Source of the DNA: an uncultured Myxococcaceae bacterium
Lineage (GTDB): Bacteria > Myxococcota_A > Polyangia > Polyangiales > Ga0077539
Direction: 5' to 3'
NCBI GenBank assembly: GCA_945952225.1
Contig: CAMFHP010000044.1
Location: forward strand, 1 to 57,938
Length of the DNA: 57,938 nt
In this document: piece by piece, positions 8,406 through 17,535 of the stretch
Layout: the number at the start of each line of letters is the position of its first letter
Position numbering within the stretch: position 1 is the stretch's first letter
Position numbers and translations under genes: made by a program
The notes under the pieces: generated by a model
Database searches by the model: none
What the model was told of the DNA's origin: nothing
The model's input: the letters and a program-made list of their open reading frames with translations, nothing else

Positions 8406-10100
8406 TCAGGACGCGTCGGACCCCGGGGCGCTCGCGAAGCCCAGCCTCGCGATGCGCGCGCGCTCCAGCTGGCGCAGGTGCTCGCCGCGCAGTCGGATGA
8501 ACCCCGACGGATCGCCTCGGCGCAGCGCCTCGAACGCTGCGGGCGTGATCGCGTGGCGCTGCAACATCGCATCGTCGCAGGGCGTCGGCGTGAAGAGTTC
8601 GCGTCCGTGGCCCGCGAGCTGGGACCGCAGTCTCGGGAGGTGTTCGTTCGGGGTGAGCACGATGTTCCCGGCGTCGTGGAGGAGCGTCGCGTCGATGTCT
8701 GCGGCGCCGTCCATGCGGGGGGAGATCAGCTCGTGGAGCGCGTCGCCTCCGAGCTGGGCGAGCATCGCCCTCGCCTCGGTGATCGGGTCTTCCGTCGGGG
8801 CGTTCGACACCGCGGGGCCCTGTTCGGCGAGCAGGAGTGCGAGCGCCTTGTCGCGCGCACGCTTGAACTGAAAACGCCCCATCGGCACAACACTGCGCGC
8901 ATCGGGGAGCACCTCGCCCGTCGGATCATCGAGGAGCCGTTCGAGGTTCTTGAGCGTCCCCTGCACGCGGCGCTGACTCGCGAAGTGGTGCGTCCAGGTG
9001 GTCGCCCAGAACCATCGCCGCGCGGCGTCGATCTGCGCCTCGTCGAGGGGCCAGCGGGTGAGCAGCACCCGCGCCAGCAGCACGAACTGGAACATGTACG
9101 GCAGCACCCGTGGACCGCCGACGCCGCAGTGCGCGCGAAGAAACTCCACGGCGCGCTCGACGCCGACGCCGACACGTTCGAGCACCTGCGGTGACGAGCG
9201 CAACGCGGTCACAAACCGGCCGTGGTCGTCGTCGCCGTAGATGGGGAGCTGGAGTTCCGCGACGACGATGTGGCGGAGCATCTCGTCATCGAGCGCATCC
9301 ACCGGTGCCCAGCGGTCCTTCACGCGCTCCCGGATGTCATCGAACGCGCGGAGTAGATCCACCGCGTCTCGTCCGCCGTGCTCCTCCTTGCGGTACGAGA
9401 GCGCGTGGAGGATCGCGGCCTTGTCGAGCTTCGTTCCCGCCGTGTTGAGGCGCGTGAAGCTCTGCACCGCATCCTCGATGCTCTCGGTGATCAGCGGCAG
9501 GATCGGGACCTGGTAGCGGTTGATCTGCCGGAGCAGCTTCTGGGCGTTCTCGATGCGACGGGGGTGGTTGCTCCGCCGATGCGCTTCGAGCGCGTCGAGG
9601 AAGCGCGTCGTGTCGAGGATCACCGAGAGCGGAAGCTGGCGACGCTTGAGGTCGTCGCTCTCCTGTTCGAGGTCGTCGAACGCGCTGAACGTCTCGGCGT
9701 CGAGGTCGAAGTACACATCCCATCCGGGCGCCCGCCTCGCGTCGTCTGCTTCGGCGCCCAGGAGCCCCGGGCCGAGGGCGCCGTAGAGCGTCGAGATGCG
9801 CTGCAACCCGTCGAGCACGTACTCCTGCACCGCCCCGTCGTCGTTCGCGGACTCGTCGGGCACGGGAAGGTCTGCCACGCGCTGCTCACTCGCGAGACGA
9901 TGCTGGCGCGTACGCCACACGAAGAGCGTCCCGATCGGATAGTCGCGGTAGATGCTGTCGAGGAGCTGCGTGCGTTGCTCCGAGTCCCAGAGAAAGCGGC
10001 GCTGAAACCGCGCGATCCGAAGGCTCCCCTCGCGCACCGCATCGAGCAACGCCGCGATCGAGACGAGGGTGGGCACGCGCCCGTAGTAGGGGAGGGTCAT
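8406..10100 (-). CDS. DUF262 (GmrS-N/ParB-like) protein
   Basis: A 564-residue cytosolic protein. Residues 10-105 match the DUF262 domain, the ParB/Srx-like nuclease fold of GmrSD and other defence proteins: RIARFQRRFLWDSEQRTQLLDSI, then YPIGTLFVWR, then VLDGLQRIST at residues 96-104. The canonical active motif DGQQR reads DGLQR here (L99). Further on, FTRLNTAGTKLDKAAILHAL is the conserved continuation of the family. No C-terminal HNH (DUF1524) motif is visible; the remaining ~350 residues look helical. ATG 10100 lies ten bases after the stop of the TOPRIM-like gene. It is the third gene of the ATPase-TOPRIM-DUF262 set and is probably the effector or sensor of a phage-defence system. Confidence 0.85.
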   Translation of the reverse strand: MTLPYYGRVPTLVSIAALLDAVREGSLRIARFQRRFLWDSEQRTQLLDSIYRDYPIGTLFVWRTRQHRLASEQRVADLPVPDESANDDGAVQEYVLDGLQRISTLYGALGPGLLGAEADDARRAPGWDVYFDLDAETFSAFDDLEQESDDLKRRQLPLSVILDTTRFLDALEAHRRSNHPRRIENAQKLLRQINRYQVPILPLITESIEDAVQSFTRLNTAGTKLDKAAILHALSYRKEEHGGRDAVDLLRAFDDIRERVKDRWAPVDALDDEMLRHIVVAELQLPIYGDDDHGRFVTALRSSPQVLERVGVGVERAVEFLRAHCGVGGPRVLPYMFQFVLLARVLLTRWPLDEAQIDAARRWFWATTWTHHFASQRRVQGTLKNLERLLDDPTGEVLPDARSVVPMGRFQFKRARDKALALLLAEQGPAVSNAPTEDPITEARAMLAQLGGDALHELISPRMDGAADIDATLLHDAGNIVLTPNEHLPRLRSQLAGHGRELFTPTPCDDAMLQRHAITPAAFEALRRGDPSGFIRLRGEHLRQLERARIARLGFASAPGSDAS

Positions 10101-10110
10101 CGGTGGGTGC

Positions 10111-11148
10111 TCATGCGCTCCGCAACAGGGTCTCGAGAAGGTGGGCGGCTTCGTCCGCACTCCCGTTGCGACGGAGCCACGCGGGCTGCACCACGAAGCG
10201 CTCGGGGGCCGCGCCGTCGCCCCGGTCACGGCCGACGGTGAAGCCCGCGAACACGCGCTCGGCGAGGTCCTCCGCGAACATGCCCTTCATGGGGTGGTGA
10301 TCCTGCGTGGCGCGCTCCATCGCCTTCCACCGCGTGAGCACCTCGGCGCGCGCGTCGCGGCCGCGGTCACCGGGCTCGTGGAGGATCTGCTTCCACCTCG
10401 CCGGATTGCGAACGTCCTTCCGTACGTGGAGCGCGCCGAGCGCCCACTGTTCCAGGGCCTCGATGGGGGCGTAGTTCTCGATCGCACGGCGGCGCAGTCG
10501 AACGAAGGGCACGCCGAGCTCGGCGCAGACCTCCTCGACCTGACGCGAGGGCGGCGATGGGGCGTCGGGCTTGTCGCCATCGTGATCGACGACGACCGCG
10601 CAACGCCTGACCTCCACGTGGGCCTCCTCCAACGCATGGAGCAGCCGTGGGATCGACGTGATGCCACCGCCGTGCGCGAGGCGCATCCACCCGCGCGCGA
10701 GGTGCTCGCGAACGCGCGGCCCCGACTCACCCGCAACCTCGGAGAGCGCGAGCAGAAACGCACCGTCGTTCACGGCGTCTTCAAGAATGATCGCCAGCGG
10801 GGCGCGCGCGAGCCGACTCGCGTCCTGCGGCGTGACCCGCGGGAGCGTCAGGTGCCACGCGCTGTCGCTCCGAGCTTCGACGCGCACCGTCGTGCGGAGC
10901 TGCACCCGATCGCTGCGCGTGGCACGTCGCTCGAAGTGTTCCCGCAGGCTCTCTGCGATCACGCCGTCTTCGCGGAGCAGCGTCGAGAGCCATGCCCGGA
11001 ACGTGGTCCGCGCCGCCGCGCTCGTACGCAGCGGCGGGTCGACGACGACGGTGTGTCGCCCGTCGACGCCTTGAAGCAGCACGTCGAGCAGCGCGATCGC
11101 ATCGCGTCCGGTCGTTGTGAAGGCCGCGATGTCGACCTCGAACCTCAC
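10111..11148 (-). CDS. TOPRIM-like protein of the ATPase/DUF262 module
   Basis: A 345-residue protein with no family I can name with certainty. Its middle has the layout of an OLD-family TOPRIM domain: an acidic residue after a hydrophobic strand (LAIILEDAVND, E123), a Gly-rich turn and helix (HGGGITSIPRLLHAL, 159-172), a strand ending in VVVDHDGD with D188/D190/D192, then RRRAIENYAPIEALEQ. In OLD and GajA nucleases these residues bind metal for DNA cleavage; the match here is by pattern only. In those proteins the domain is fused to the ATPase, whereas here it is a separate gene. GTG 11148 overlaps the ATPase stop (GTGA), so translation is coupled. DUF4435-like proteins are an alternative label. 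Confidence 0.6.
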   Translation of the reverse strand: MRFEVDIAAFTTTGRDAIALLDVLLQGVDGRHTVVVDPPLRTSAAARTTFRAWLSTLLREDGVIAESLREHFERRATRSDRVQLRTTVRVEARSDSAWHLTLPRVTPQDASRLARAPLAIILEDAVNDGAFLLALSEVAGESGPRVREHLARGWMRLAHGGGITSIPRLLHALEEAHVEVRRCAVVVDHDGDKPDAPSPPSRQVEEVCAELGVPFVRLRRRAIENYAPIEALEQWALGALHVRKDVRNPARWKQILHEPGDRGRDARAEVLTRWKAMERATQDHHPMKGMFAEDLAERVFAGFTVGRDRGDGAAPERFVVQPAWLRRNGSADEAAHLLETLLRSA

Positions 11149-12506
11149 GAGGCGCTCCGAACCTTCTGACGCAGCAGAAAGAGCTCGTCGGAGACGTCGG
11201 TGAGGTCTTCGAAGGTCGCGCTCGGCCATGCCTCGTCGAGCCTCCCTTCGCCGTCGAGGGTGACCCTGCGCAGTCGGCTCGTGCCGGTCTCCCGATCAAG
11301 CGCAGCCCAGTACAGCGCGAGGGCGTCGTGGGGGAGGAGCGCCGGGGCTCGGCGCCCGTTCGTTGCGCTCGGAGCGGCGGCCGCGGTGCGACGCGCGAGC
11401 TCGGCGCGAAGCACCGCGCGCTGCACGCCGAGGAGAAACGCCTCCGAGTGGGTCTCGACGAGAAGCACGCCCGCACCCGGTCGGGCCGCGAGCGCGCAGA
11501 GGTCTTCGGCGAGCGCGAGTTGAAGGTCGCCGTGGAGGTGAGACTCGGGCTCCTCCATCGCGAGGATCGTCGGGTCGCCCTCTTCTCGGTGCGCGAGGAG
11601 CGCGGCGCCCGTGACGATCGGGAGCACCTGAATCATTCCTTCGCCCGCGTCGATGAGATCGGCGACGTGTGCGTCGGGGCCACGGTCGGACCCGAGTGCG
11701 AAGCGGCTGAGCACCTGGTTTCCACCCACCGTGTCGACGGAGAACGCTGCGCCCGTGCGGTCGCGGTACCACTGCGTGACCCACGCGCCGACATCGCGAC
11801 GCGCGGCGACGATCGCCGCTGCGTTGCCGCCCGACGGATCGAGGCGCACGGCGCGTCCGCCGGTCACATCGAGGGCCGCGACGGTGCGCTCGGGCTGCGG
11901 CCGCGATGCCTGCAACCACTGCACGGAACCCGAAAACGCGCGCAGCCGCGCGGCGACCTCGCGGAGCACCGCGCGGACGGGGTCGGGCACCGTTGACTCG
12001 TCGACGTCGGGATACACCCCGCGGAACGCGAGCGTCATCGCGTCGGTGGTGCTCACGTCACCGCGACGCACGTAGCGCAGCTTGCGCAGCGAGAGGTCGT
12101 AGCGGTGTCCGAGGCGTCCCTCCCACACGACATCGAGCAGGGGGCGATCCGTCGTGCCGCGCACCTCGAAGGAGGCGATCAACACACGGCGCTGCTGTTC
12201 GAGGAACGAGAAGCGCACCGCGCGGATGTCACCGTCGTTCCAGTGGAGTGTGAACTCCATGTCGGCAGGGACGCCCCGGTGAAAGAGGTCTGCGAAGCGT
12301 GCCCTTCGTGCTGCGGGGGCTTCGAGTGAGAGCGACCCGAGCTCGTTCGCGGGAGACGCGAGCGCCGCGAGGATCGCGGGGAATCGAGCCACCGCGCTCT
12401 TGCCCGAGTTGTTGCGTCCGTAGAGCAGGGTGAGCGGGCGCAGGTCGACCCGCACGCGCTCCTCGAAGCAGCGGTATCGGGTGAACTCGAACGCAGAGGG
12501 GATCAC
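11145..12506 (-). CDS. AAA/OLD-like ATPase with DUF3696-type C-terminus
   Basis: A 453-residue SMC/ABC-type ATPase. It begins FEFTRYRCFEERVRVDLRPLTLLYGRNNSGKS, with Walker A at residues 30-37. DAGEGMIQVLP stands near the signature-motif position, Walker B is ILAMEEPESHLH (near residue 318), and the switch region is LLVETHSEAFLL. The ending (SRLRRVTLDGEGRLDEAWPSATFEDLTD) fits the DUF3696 tail found on defence-associated ATPases. Such ATPases bind ATP as dimers and control a nuclease partner. GTG 12506 is the latest start that keeps the first strand; no strong ribosome site is visible. It is the first gene of the coupled set; the unknown gene at 12575 ends 68 bases upstream on the same strand. 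Confidence 0.85.
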   Translation of the reverse strand: MIPSAFEFTRYRCFEERVRVDLRPLTLLYGRNNSGKSAVARFPAILAALASPANELGSLSLEAPAARRARFADLFHRGVPADMEFTLHWNDGDIRAVRFSFLEQQRRVLIASFEVRGTTDRPLLDVVWEGRLGHRYDLSLRKLRYVRRGDVSTTDAMTLAFRGVYPDVDESTVPDPVRAVLREVAARLRAFSGSVQWLQASRPQPERTVAALDVTGGRAVRLDPSGGNAAAIVAARRDVGAWVTQWYRDRTGAAFSVDTVGGNQVLSRFALGSDRGPDAHVADLIDAGEGMIQVLPIVTGAALLAHREEGDPTILAMEEPESHLHGDLQLALAEDLCALAARPGAGVLLVETHSEAFLLGVQRAVLRAELARRTAAAAPSATNGRRAPALLPHDALALYWAALDRETGTSRLRRVTLDGEGRLDEAWPSATFEDLTDVSDELFLLRQKVRSAS

Positions 12507-12574
12507 GCGCGCGACGCTATCACGGAGGCTGTTTGCCCATCGCGCTGCTCTGCGCGCGCCGCGCGAGTGTGCGA

Positions 12575-13291
12575 TCAGCCCGTAGGCGGCTTCGGCCCGG
12601 TGGGCACGTTGGGCGCGCCGTCGGACTTCTTCCGTGCGCCGGGCACGGTCAGGTGGGGAACCGCGGCGGTGTACTCCCCGTCGCGTCCGAGGAGCGCGAG
12701 CACACCTTCGAGCACCAGCGCCACGCCGCGGTACGTGCGGAGCCAGTTGCGCTTCTCCACCGACTGCTCCGAGAGCGCGCTGCGGTGCGCGTGCTGGCGG
12801 TCGTCGCCCTCGTCGGCCAGCGGCGCCACGGTGCGCATCTGCGTGTCGAGGCGCTTCATCCACTTCGCGCGCTCGGGCACGGCCTTGTCGTTCGCCAGGG
12901 CCGCGTGCGCCACGTCGAGCGCCGTCGCCAGCGCGCGCTTGCTCCGACCCACCGTCGCGAGGCCGCCGGGAACGAAGAGGTCGAGGTCACCCTTCCACGC
13001 CTCGTGGCGGTCCGCCGACGCGGCCTGGAGGTGGAGCCAGAACGCGCGCAGCTCGTCGCGCGCCTCGGTGAGCGGCGCCGCGTGCTCGTCGGCCCCGAGC
13101 GTGCGCACCGAGCCCGTCGTGCGCTGCGCCGTCATCGCGTCGCGCATCGCCGTGGTCTGCGCATCCACCTGCTCCGCGCACCAGCGCATGAACACGTGCG
13201 GCGCCCCGTCACCGGGAAACAGTCGGCGGAGGTTCGAAGCGAACTGCGGGCCGTAGCTCTGGGTCTCGTCGTTGTCGATGTACCGATCCAT
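12575..13291 (-). CDS. Hypothetical helical protein (238 residues)
   Basis: Not recognised. It is a soluble protein with no signal peptide or membrane segment. It is rich in Ala, Arg, Asp and Glu, with predicted long helices between residues about 25 and 200, and a Pro/Lys-rich disordered tail (KKSDGAPNVPTGPKPPTG). A possible four-helix arrangement is inference. ATG 13291 has GGGAGT eight bases upstream, a good ribosome site. Its promoter region to the right contains the 43-bp tandem repeat array. It lies 68 bases before the ATPase gene on the same strand, so it could lead that operon, but nothing in its sequence links it to defence. Confidence 0.7.
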   Translation of the reverse strand: MDRYIDNDETQSYGPQFASNLRRLFPGDGAPHVFMRWCAEQVDAQTTAMRDAMTAQRTTGSVRTLGADEHAAPLTEARDELRAFWLHLQAASADRHEAWKGDLDLFVPGGLATVGRSKRALATALDVAHAALANDKAVPERAKWMKRLDTQMRTVAPLADEGDDRQHAHRSALSEQSVEKRNWLRTYRGVALVLEGVLALLGRDGEYTAAVPHLTVPGARKKSDGAPNVPTGPKPPTG

Positions 13292-13425
13292 GGTCGTGAC
13301 TCCCGTGCGGGGTGCGCGGAGGGTGATTCCTCGCAGCGCAGGGAGGTCATCGGGCGGTGCTCCGCGCGGTTGCGCGCGACCGTACGATTTGTGCGAAGTG
13401 CCTTGTTTGTAGGGTGTTTCGCGCG

Positions 13426-13640
13426 TCTGTTTCGCGCAGGGGGTGGCAGCGGGTGTCTGCAACCGGGGTCTGTTCCGTGCAGGGGGTGGCAGCGGGTGTC
13501 TGCGGGCGGGTTCTGTTCCGCGCAGGGGGTGGCCGCGGGTGTCTGCGAGGGGCTTCTGTTCCGTGCAGAGGGTGGCTGCGGGTGTCTGCAACCGGGGTCT
13601 GCGCCGCGCAGGGGGTGGCTGCGGGGGTCTGCAACCGGGG
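13426..13640. repeat. Five tandem copies of a 43-bp repeat
   Basis: Five contiguous units (13426-13468, 13469-13511, 13512-13554, 13555-13597, 13598-13640), each starting TCTG and centred on GCAGGGGGTGGCAGCGGGTG. A degenerate sixth start follows at 13641. Units differ at a few positions each. Each holds GCAG and CTGC ends that could pair. The period is not a multiple of three, so the array does not encode a peptide repeat. It fills the middle of the 480-base gap between two divergent genes (starts 13291 and 13772). The rest of that gap shows no gene, RNA or clear promoter. There are no unique spacers, so it is not a CRISPR. Confidence 0.9.
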
Positions 13641-13771
13641 TCTGTCCGAACCCGACGGCCGCGTCGGAAACCGGACGCTCCGATGCGCGCCGCAGACCCC
13701 CGCGTCGCAACGGCGCGCATGCACCGCGGAGCGCCGCGTTAGCGTCGAACGCCCACGCCGTGCCCACCTCG

Positions 13772-14284
13772 ATGCGCAACGCCACCGACGATGGATCCAA
13801 CCTTCCGCTCCGTGAACGCCGGGGCGACGCCGTGCTCGCGGCGGTCTCTGCGATGTTCGCGCTCGGGAGCTTCGTCTCCGACATTCCCGTGACGCTGGGG
13901 GCCGAGGTGTCGGCCACCGCACCGACCGCGCTCGGACGCGCGATGTGGCAGTACGCGCGCGACGTCGATCCGGGCTCCGCGCTGCGTCCCGCGTGGATCG
14001 CGATCGTCATCGGCGTCGCGGCCTTCGTGTACACGCCCTTCTGGGCCGCGCTCGCCTGGGCGCTCGTGAAGGGACGCAACGCGATCCAGCTCCCGGCGGT
14101 GATCGTCGCGACGATGTGCGCCACGACCACCGCCCTGCTGCTCTCCGTCTCGCTCTTCGGCGAGGCGGTGTACCGCAGCCCCGACCCGGTGAAGCTCCTC
14201 GCGGTGAACGGCGCCTACGTGCTCGTGCCGCTGGTGCTCATCGCGCGGATGCGTCGGCCCATGCCCTTCACCCGTCGCTTCTGA
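13772..14284 (+). CDS. Predicted four-helix membrane protein
   Basis: A 170-residue protein of unknown function. After a polar N-terminus (about 20 residues) it has four hydrophobic stretches: [41 protein letters not shown] (long, possibly one helix plus a re-entrant part), [21 protein letters not shown] and [18 protein letters not shown]. The tail is basic ([12 protein letters not shown]), which would lie in the cytoplasm. No catalytic motif is seen. An alternative GTG start at 13760 would add four residues. It is divergent from the unknown gene across the tandem repeat and is only ten bases from the convergent thiolase gene. Confidence 0.7.
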   Translation: MRNATDDGSNLPLRERRGDAVLAAVSAMFALGSFVSDIPVTLGAEVSATAPTALGRAMWQYARDVDPGSALRPAWIAIVIGVAAFVYTPFWAALAWALVKGRNAIQLPAVIVATMCATTTALLLSVSLFGEAVYRSPDPVKLLAVNGAYVLVPLVLIARMRRPMPFTRRF

Positions 14285-14294
14285 GCGCTTCGCG

Positions 14295-15521
14295 CTACAC
14301 GCGCTCGATCACCGTCGCGATGCCCTGGCCGCCGCCGATGCACATCGTCACGAGGGCCGTGCTGCGGTTCGTGCGCTCCAGCTCGTCGAGGGCCGTGCCG
14401 AGGAGCATCGACCCCGTGGCCCCGAGCGGATGACCCAGCGCGATGGCGCCGCCGTTCACGTTCACGCGCTCGGGGTCGATCTTCAGCGCGCGCGTCGTCT
14501 GGAGCACCACCGCCGCGAAGGCCTCGTTGATCTCCCAGAGGTCGATGTCGCGCGCCGTCATGCCCGCCATCGCGAGGGCCTTCTGGCTCGCCGGGGCCGG
14601 TCCCGTGAGCATCAGCAGGGGCTCGGTGCCGACGGTGGCCATCGCGCGGATGCGCCCGCGCGGACGGAGCCCGTGGGCCCGCACAAAATCCTCGGAGGCC
14701 AGCGCCACGGCCGCGGCGCCGTCGACGATGCCGCTGGAGTTTCCCGCCGTGTGCACGTGACGGATCGCGCCCGCCTCCGGGTACGCCGCCTGCGCGATCT
14801 GGTCGAAGGTCTCGCCGCGCGGTCCCGCTTCGGTGGCGCCGAGCGCGGTGAACGACGGGGCCAGCGAGGCCAGCGCCGCCGCCGTGGTCTCGGGGCGCAG
14901 GTGCTCGTCGCGGTCGAGACGCAACGCGCCCGTCACCGGGTCGAACACGGGCACGAGCGAGCGCGCGCCGCGTCCTTCGCGCTGCGCCACGGCGGCGTTC
15001 TGCTGCGAGCGCAGGGCCACGGCGTCGACCTCGTCGCGGGTGATGCCTTCGAGCGTCGCGATGAGGTCTGCGCTGATGCCCTGCGGCACCTGAAACACCC
15101 GCTCGCGGAGCTTCGTGTTGCCGCCGTCCTGGCCCGCGCCGTCGGCGCCGATGCCCAGCGTCGACATGCTCTCGACGCCGCCCGCCACCACGAGGTGCTG
15201 CGCGCCGGTGGCCACCATCGAGGCCGCGAAGTGCACCGACTGGAGCCCCGAGCCGCAGAAGCGGTTGAGCGAGACCGCGCTCACGCCGTCGGGCCATCCC
15301 GCGGCGAGCACGGCGTTGCGTGCGATGTTCGCGCCCTGCTCGCGCACCTGGGCGACGGCGCCCACGATCACGTCGTCGACGGCGGCCGCGTCGAAGCCCG
15401 CGCGCGACGGGAGCGCGCGGAGCACGGTGGCCAGAAGCTCCTGGGGGTGGACGCCGACGAGCGATCCGCGTCGGCCCCGGCCACGCGGCGTGCGCGCGGC
15501 GTCGAGGATGTAGCTCTTCAT
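14295..15521 (-). CDS. Acetyl-CoA acyltransferase (thiolase)
   Basis: A 408-residue thiolase II/III-type enzyme catalysing thiolytic cleavage of 3-ketoacyl-CoA or its reverse. Active-site residues are all in place: nucleophile C89 in NRFCGSGLQ, the NEAFA loop, the His in [14 protein letters not shown] near residue 360 and the second Cys in CIGGGQG near 390. The length is typical. It most resembles degradative acetyl-CoA C-acetyltransferases of fatty acid beta-oxidation (FadA/PhaA group), but substrate length cannot be told. ATG 15521 has GGGAG six to seven bases upstream; an in-frame GTG directly before it is less likely. The acyl-CoA thioesterase gene lies upstream on the same strand, 127 bases away, suggesting a lipid-metabolism pair. 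Confidence 0.93.
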   Translation of the reverse strand: MKSYILDAARTPRGRGRRGSLVGVHPQELLATVLRALPSRAGFDAAAVDDVIVGAVAQVREQGANIARNAVLAAGWPDGVSAVSLNRFCGSGLQSVHFAASMVATGAQHLVVAGGVESMSTLGIGADGAGQDGGNTKLRERVFQVPQGISADLIATLEGITRDEVDAVALRSQQNAAVAQREGRGARSLVPVFDPVTGALRLDRDEHLRPETTAAALASLAPSFTALGATEAGPRGETFDQIAQAAYPEAGAIRHVHTAGNSSGIVDGAAAVALASEDFVRAHGLRPRGRIRAMATVGTEPLLMLTGPAPASQKALAMAGMTARDIDLWEINEAFAAVVLQTTRALKIDPERVNVNGGAIALGHPLGATGSMLLGTALDELERTNRSTALVTMCIGGGQGIATVIERV

Positions 15522-15648
15522 CACAGACTCCCTGCGGTCGCGTCGTGGGCGTGCGCGGTGCGCGCGCGTCGCCGGGGTCGCATCGCGCGGCGTCCGCAGC
15601 GCCCGATGCGAGAAGGGGGAACGACTCGGTGAACGGAGGGGCCGCGCA

Positions 15649-16449
15649 TCACCCCGCGCGCGGCACGCGGCGCACCTGTTCGGCGGAGGCGAGGTGCGCG
15701 CCGTCGGGCGTCCACGCGTCGAGGTGCTCGGTGAACCAGCCGTCGTCGTAGAGGGCGTGCGTACGCGTGCGCAGCAGGATCCACGGGTCGCGGGCCGCGC
15801 GAAGACCGTCGCCCACCGACAGCGAGAGCGTGACCGTGGGCACGGGCACGGGGCGGTCGAGCACGGCGGCGTACGAGGGGGCGAGGCCGTCCATCAGCAC
15901 GGCGAGGCGCGCGAGGTCGGGGGCGCGGTCGTCGCCCGCGAGACGGATCCACGCGATGAGCTCGGCGTCGTCACCGCCCGCGTAGGGACGCGCGTCGCCC
16001 GCGGGGCGGATCTCGGTCTGTTGCGCGAAGGGCACGAACTCGCGGGGCACGGCGAACTCGGCGCAGCGCGTCCACGGGGCGACGGTCGGCGCGCGCGGGG
16101 CGAGGGTGCGGGCGGGCGCGTCACCCGCCGTGCGAAAGAGGGCCGTCGCCGACACCGCGGTCTCGCCCTGTTGTGTGGCGCGTCCGTGGCACCAGGCGGC
16201 GGTGCGTCCGAGGCCGTCGGTCGACACGTCGAGCGCGAAGGGACCGCGCAGCACCCGTCGGAACTGCGCCGACACCTGCTGCAACGGGCGGTCGTCGACG
16301 AGCGACTGCATCGCGCGCAGAAGGAGGGCGAGGGAGAGGCCTCCGTGCACGCCGCCGAAGCCCCAGAGGGGCCGCGGGAGGTCGAGCGCGGCGCCGGGAG
16401 CCGCGGCGTCGAGCGCGTCGGAGAGCGTGGCCGGTGCGAGGGGCTGCAT
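15649..16449 (-). CDS. TesB-like acyl-CoA thioesterase
   Basis: A 266-residue protein with the double-hotdog layout of the TesB/4HBT_3 thioesterase group. The first half carries [24 protein letters not shown], the usual helix with the G-G-x-x-A/L substrate-tunnel pattern, then [13 protein letters not shown] and [24 protein letters not shown]. The second half holds [25 protein letters not shown], and a final strand pair [14 protein letters not shown]. It would hydrolyse acyl-CoA to free fatty acid and CoA in the cytoplasm. ATG 16449 starts the fold immediately. It is divergent from the GlxA/AraC-type regulator 74 bases away, which is a natural candidate to control it and the downstream thiolase. 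Confidence 0.8.
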   Translation of the reverse strand: MQPLAPATLSDALDAAAPGAALDLPRPLWGFGGVHGGLSLALLLRAMQSLVDDRPLQQVSAQFRRVLRGPFALDVSTDGLGRTAAWCHGRATQQGETAVSATALFRTAGDAPARTLAPRAPTVAPWTRCAEFAVPREFVPFAQQTEIRPAGDARPYAGGDDAELIAWIRLAGDDRAPDLARLAVLMDGLAPSYAAVLDRPVPVPTVTLSLSVGDGLRAARDPWILLRTRTHALYDDGWFTEHLDAWTPDGAHLASAEQVRRVPRAG

Positions 16450-16485
16450 GGCGCAGAAGGTGGCGACGAACGGGCGCAGACGCGA

Positions 16486-16522
16486 GTGGCAGAAACGACA
16501 GGATTCGGTCCACACTTGCCAC
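16486..16522. promoter_or_regulatory. Possible operator between thioesterase and GlxA-type regulator
   Basis: In the 74-base divergent gap, GTGGCA (16486-16491) and TGCCAC (16517-16522) form a 6-bp inverted repeat with 25 bases between arms. The left arm extends into TGGCAGAAACGACA, the kind of box that GlxA-subfamily AraC regulators often recognise. It probably serves autoregulation and thioesterase control. The assignment is by position and pattern only. Confidence 0.35.
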
Positions 16523-16523
16523 C

Positions 16524-17507
16524 ATGTGGACGCACCTGATTCTCGACGGCGTGGCGGACAGCTCGCTCGGCGTGGGCCTCGACATCGTGGCTTCGGCCGC
16601 ACGGCTGGTGGAGTCGGGCGTCGCGAAGGTGCCCGAGGGCGAGCGTCCGTTGCGGCAGCGCGTGGTGTCGATCGACGGCGAGCCCGTGCGTTCGGGCACG
16701 GGGCGCTCGCACACGGTCGACGGCGCGCTCTCGATGCGCGCGGTGGGGCCGGGCGACGTGCTCGTGGTGCCCGGCGTGTTCGGGGCCACGGGGCGCTCGA
16801 TGGCGCACTTCGTGGCGCGCGACGACGTGAAGGCCGCGTCGGGGATGCTGGCGAAGGCCGCGGCGCGCGGGGCGATGGTGGTGGCGTCGTGCTCGGCGAC
16901 CTTCGTGCTGGCGGCGTCGGGCGCGCTCGACGGGCGCAGGGCCACGACGACGTGGTGGCTCGCGAACGCGTTTCGGAAGCACTTTCCCGCGGTGACGCTC
17001 GACGCGGACCGCATGGTGGTCGAAGACGGCGCGGTGCTCACGGCGGGCTCGGCGCTGGCCCACGCCGACGTGATGCTCGCGGCCCTCGCGCGCCGCTGCG
17101 GACCGGACACCGCCCGCCTCGTGATGCGCTACCTGGTGCTCGACGAGCGCGAGTCGCAGGCGCGCTACATGGTGACCGAGCACCTGCGCGTGTCCGATGA
17201 GTCCATCGTGCGGGTGGAGCGCTTCATCGCGCAGAACCTCGGCCGCCAGCTCTCGCTCGACGAGCTCGCGCACGCCGCCGCGCTCTCGCCGCGCACGCTG
17301 GCCCGAAGGCTCCACGCGGCGCTGGGCATGACCCCGCACGCCCTCGTGCAGCGCATGCGGGTGGCCCGCGCGACGCACCTGCTCGACACGACGCGCGAGT
17401 CGGTGGAGTCCATCGCGGCGCGGGTGGGCTACGCCGATGCGGCGGCGTTCCGACGGGTGTTCCGACGCTACGCGGGGCAGGCGCCGGGGGCGCAGCGGCG
17501 ACGGTGA
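16524..17507 (+). CDS. GlxA-family transcriptional regulator (DJ-1/PfpI plus AraC HTH)
   Basis: A 327-residue regulator. Residues 1-185 form a DJ-1/PfpI-like domain with the nucleophile-elbow region AMVVASCSATFVLAASGALDGRRATTTWW; a Cys is present at the elbow, and most GlxA members use it for ligand sensing rather than catalysis. Residues about 230-327 are an AraC-type double helix-turn-helix: LSLDELAHAAALSPRTLARRLHAALGMTP, then VESIAARVGYADAAAFRRVFRRYAGQAP, both close to the family consensus. It would bind DNA as a dimer. ATG 16524 is chosen because the fold starts at once. It is divergent from the thioesterase gene with a possible operator between them. The signal it senses is unknown. Confidence 0.9.
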   Translation: MWTHLILDGVADSSLGVGLDIVASAARLVESGVAKVPEGERPLRQRVVSIDGEPVRSGTGRSHTVDGALSMRAVGPGDVLVVPGVFGATGRSMAHFVARDDVKAASGMLAKAAARGAMVVASCSATFVLAASGALDGRRATTTWWLANAFRKHFPAVTLDADRMVVEDGAVLTAGSALAHADVMLAALARRCGPDTARLVMRYLVLDERESQARYMVTEHLRVSDESIVRVERFIAQNLGRQLSLDELAHAAALSPRTLARRLHAALGMTPHALVQRMRVARATHLLDTTRESVESIAARVGYADAAAFRRVFRRYAGQAPGAQRRR

Positions 17508-17535
17508 GGGGCGAGCGGCGAGCGCGCGCGGTGCC

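Noticed and set aside
13426-13640. CRISPR array
   Set aside because: The 43-bp units are contiguous with no unique spacers, and there are no cas genes nearby.
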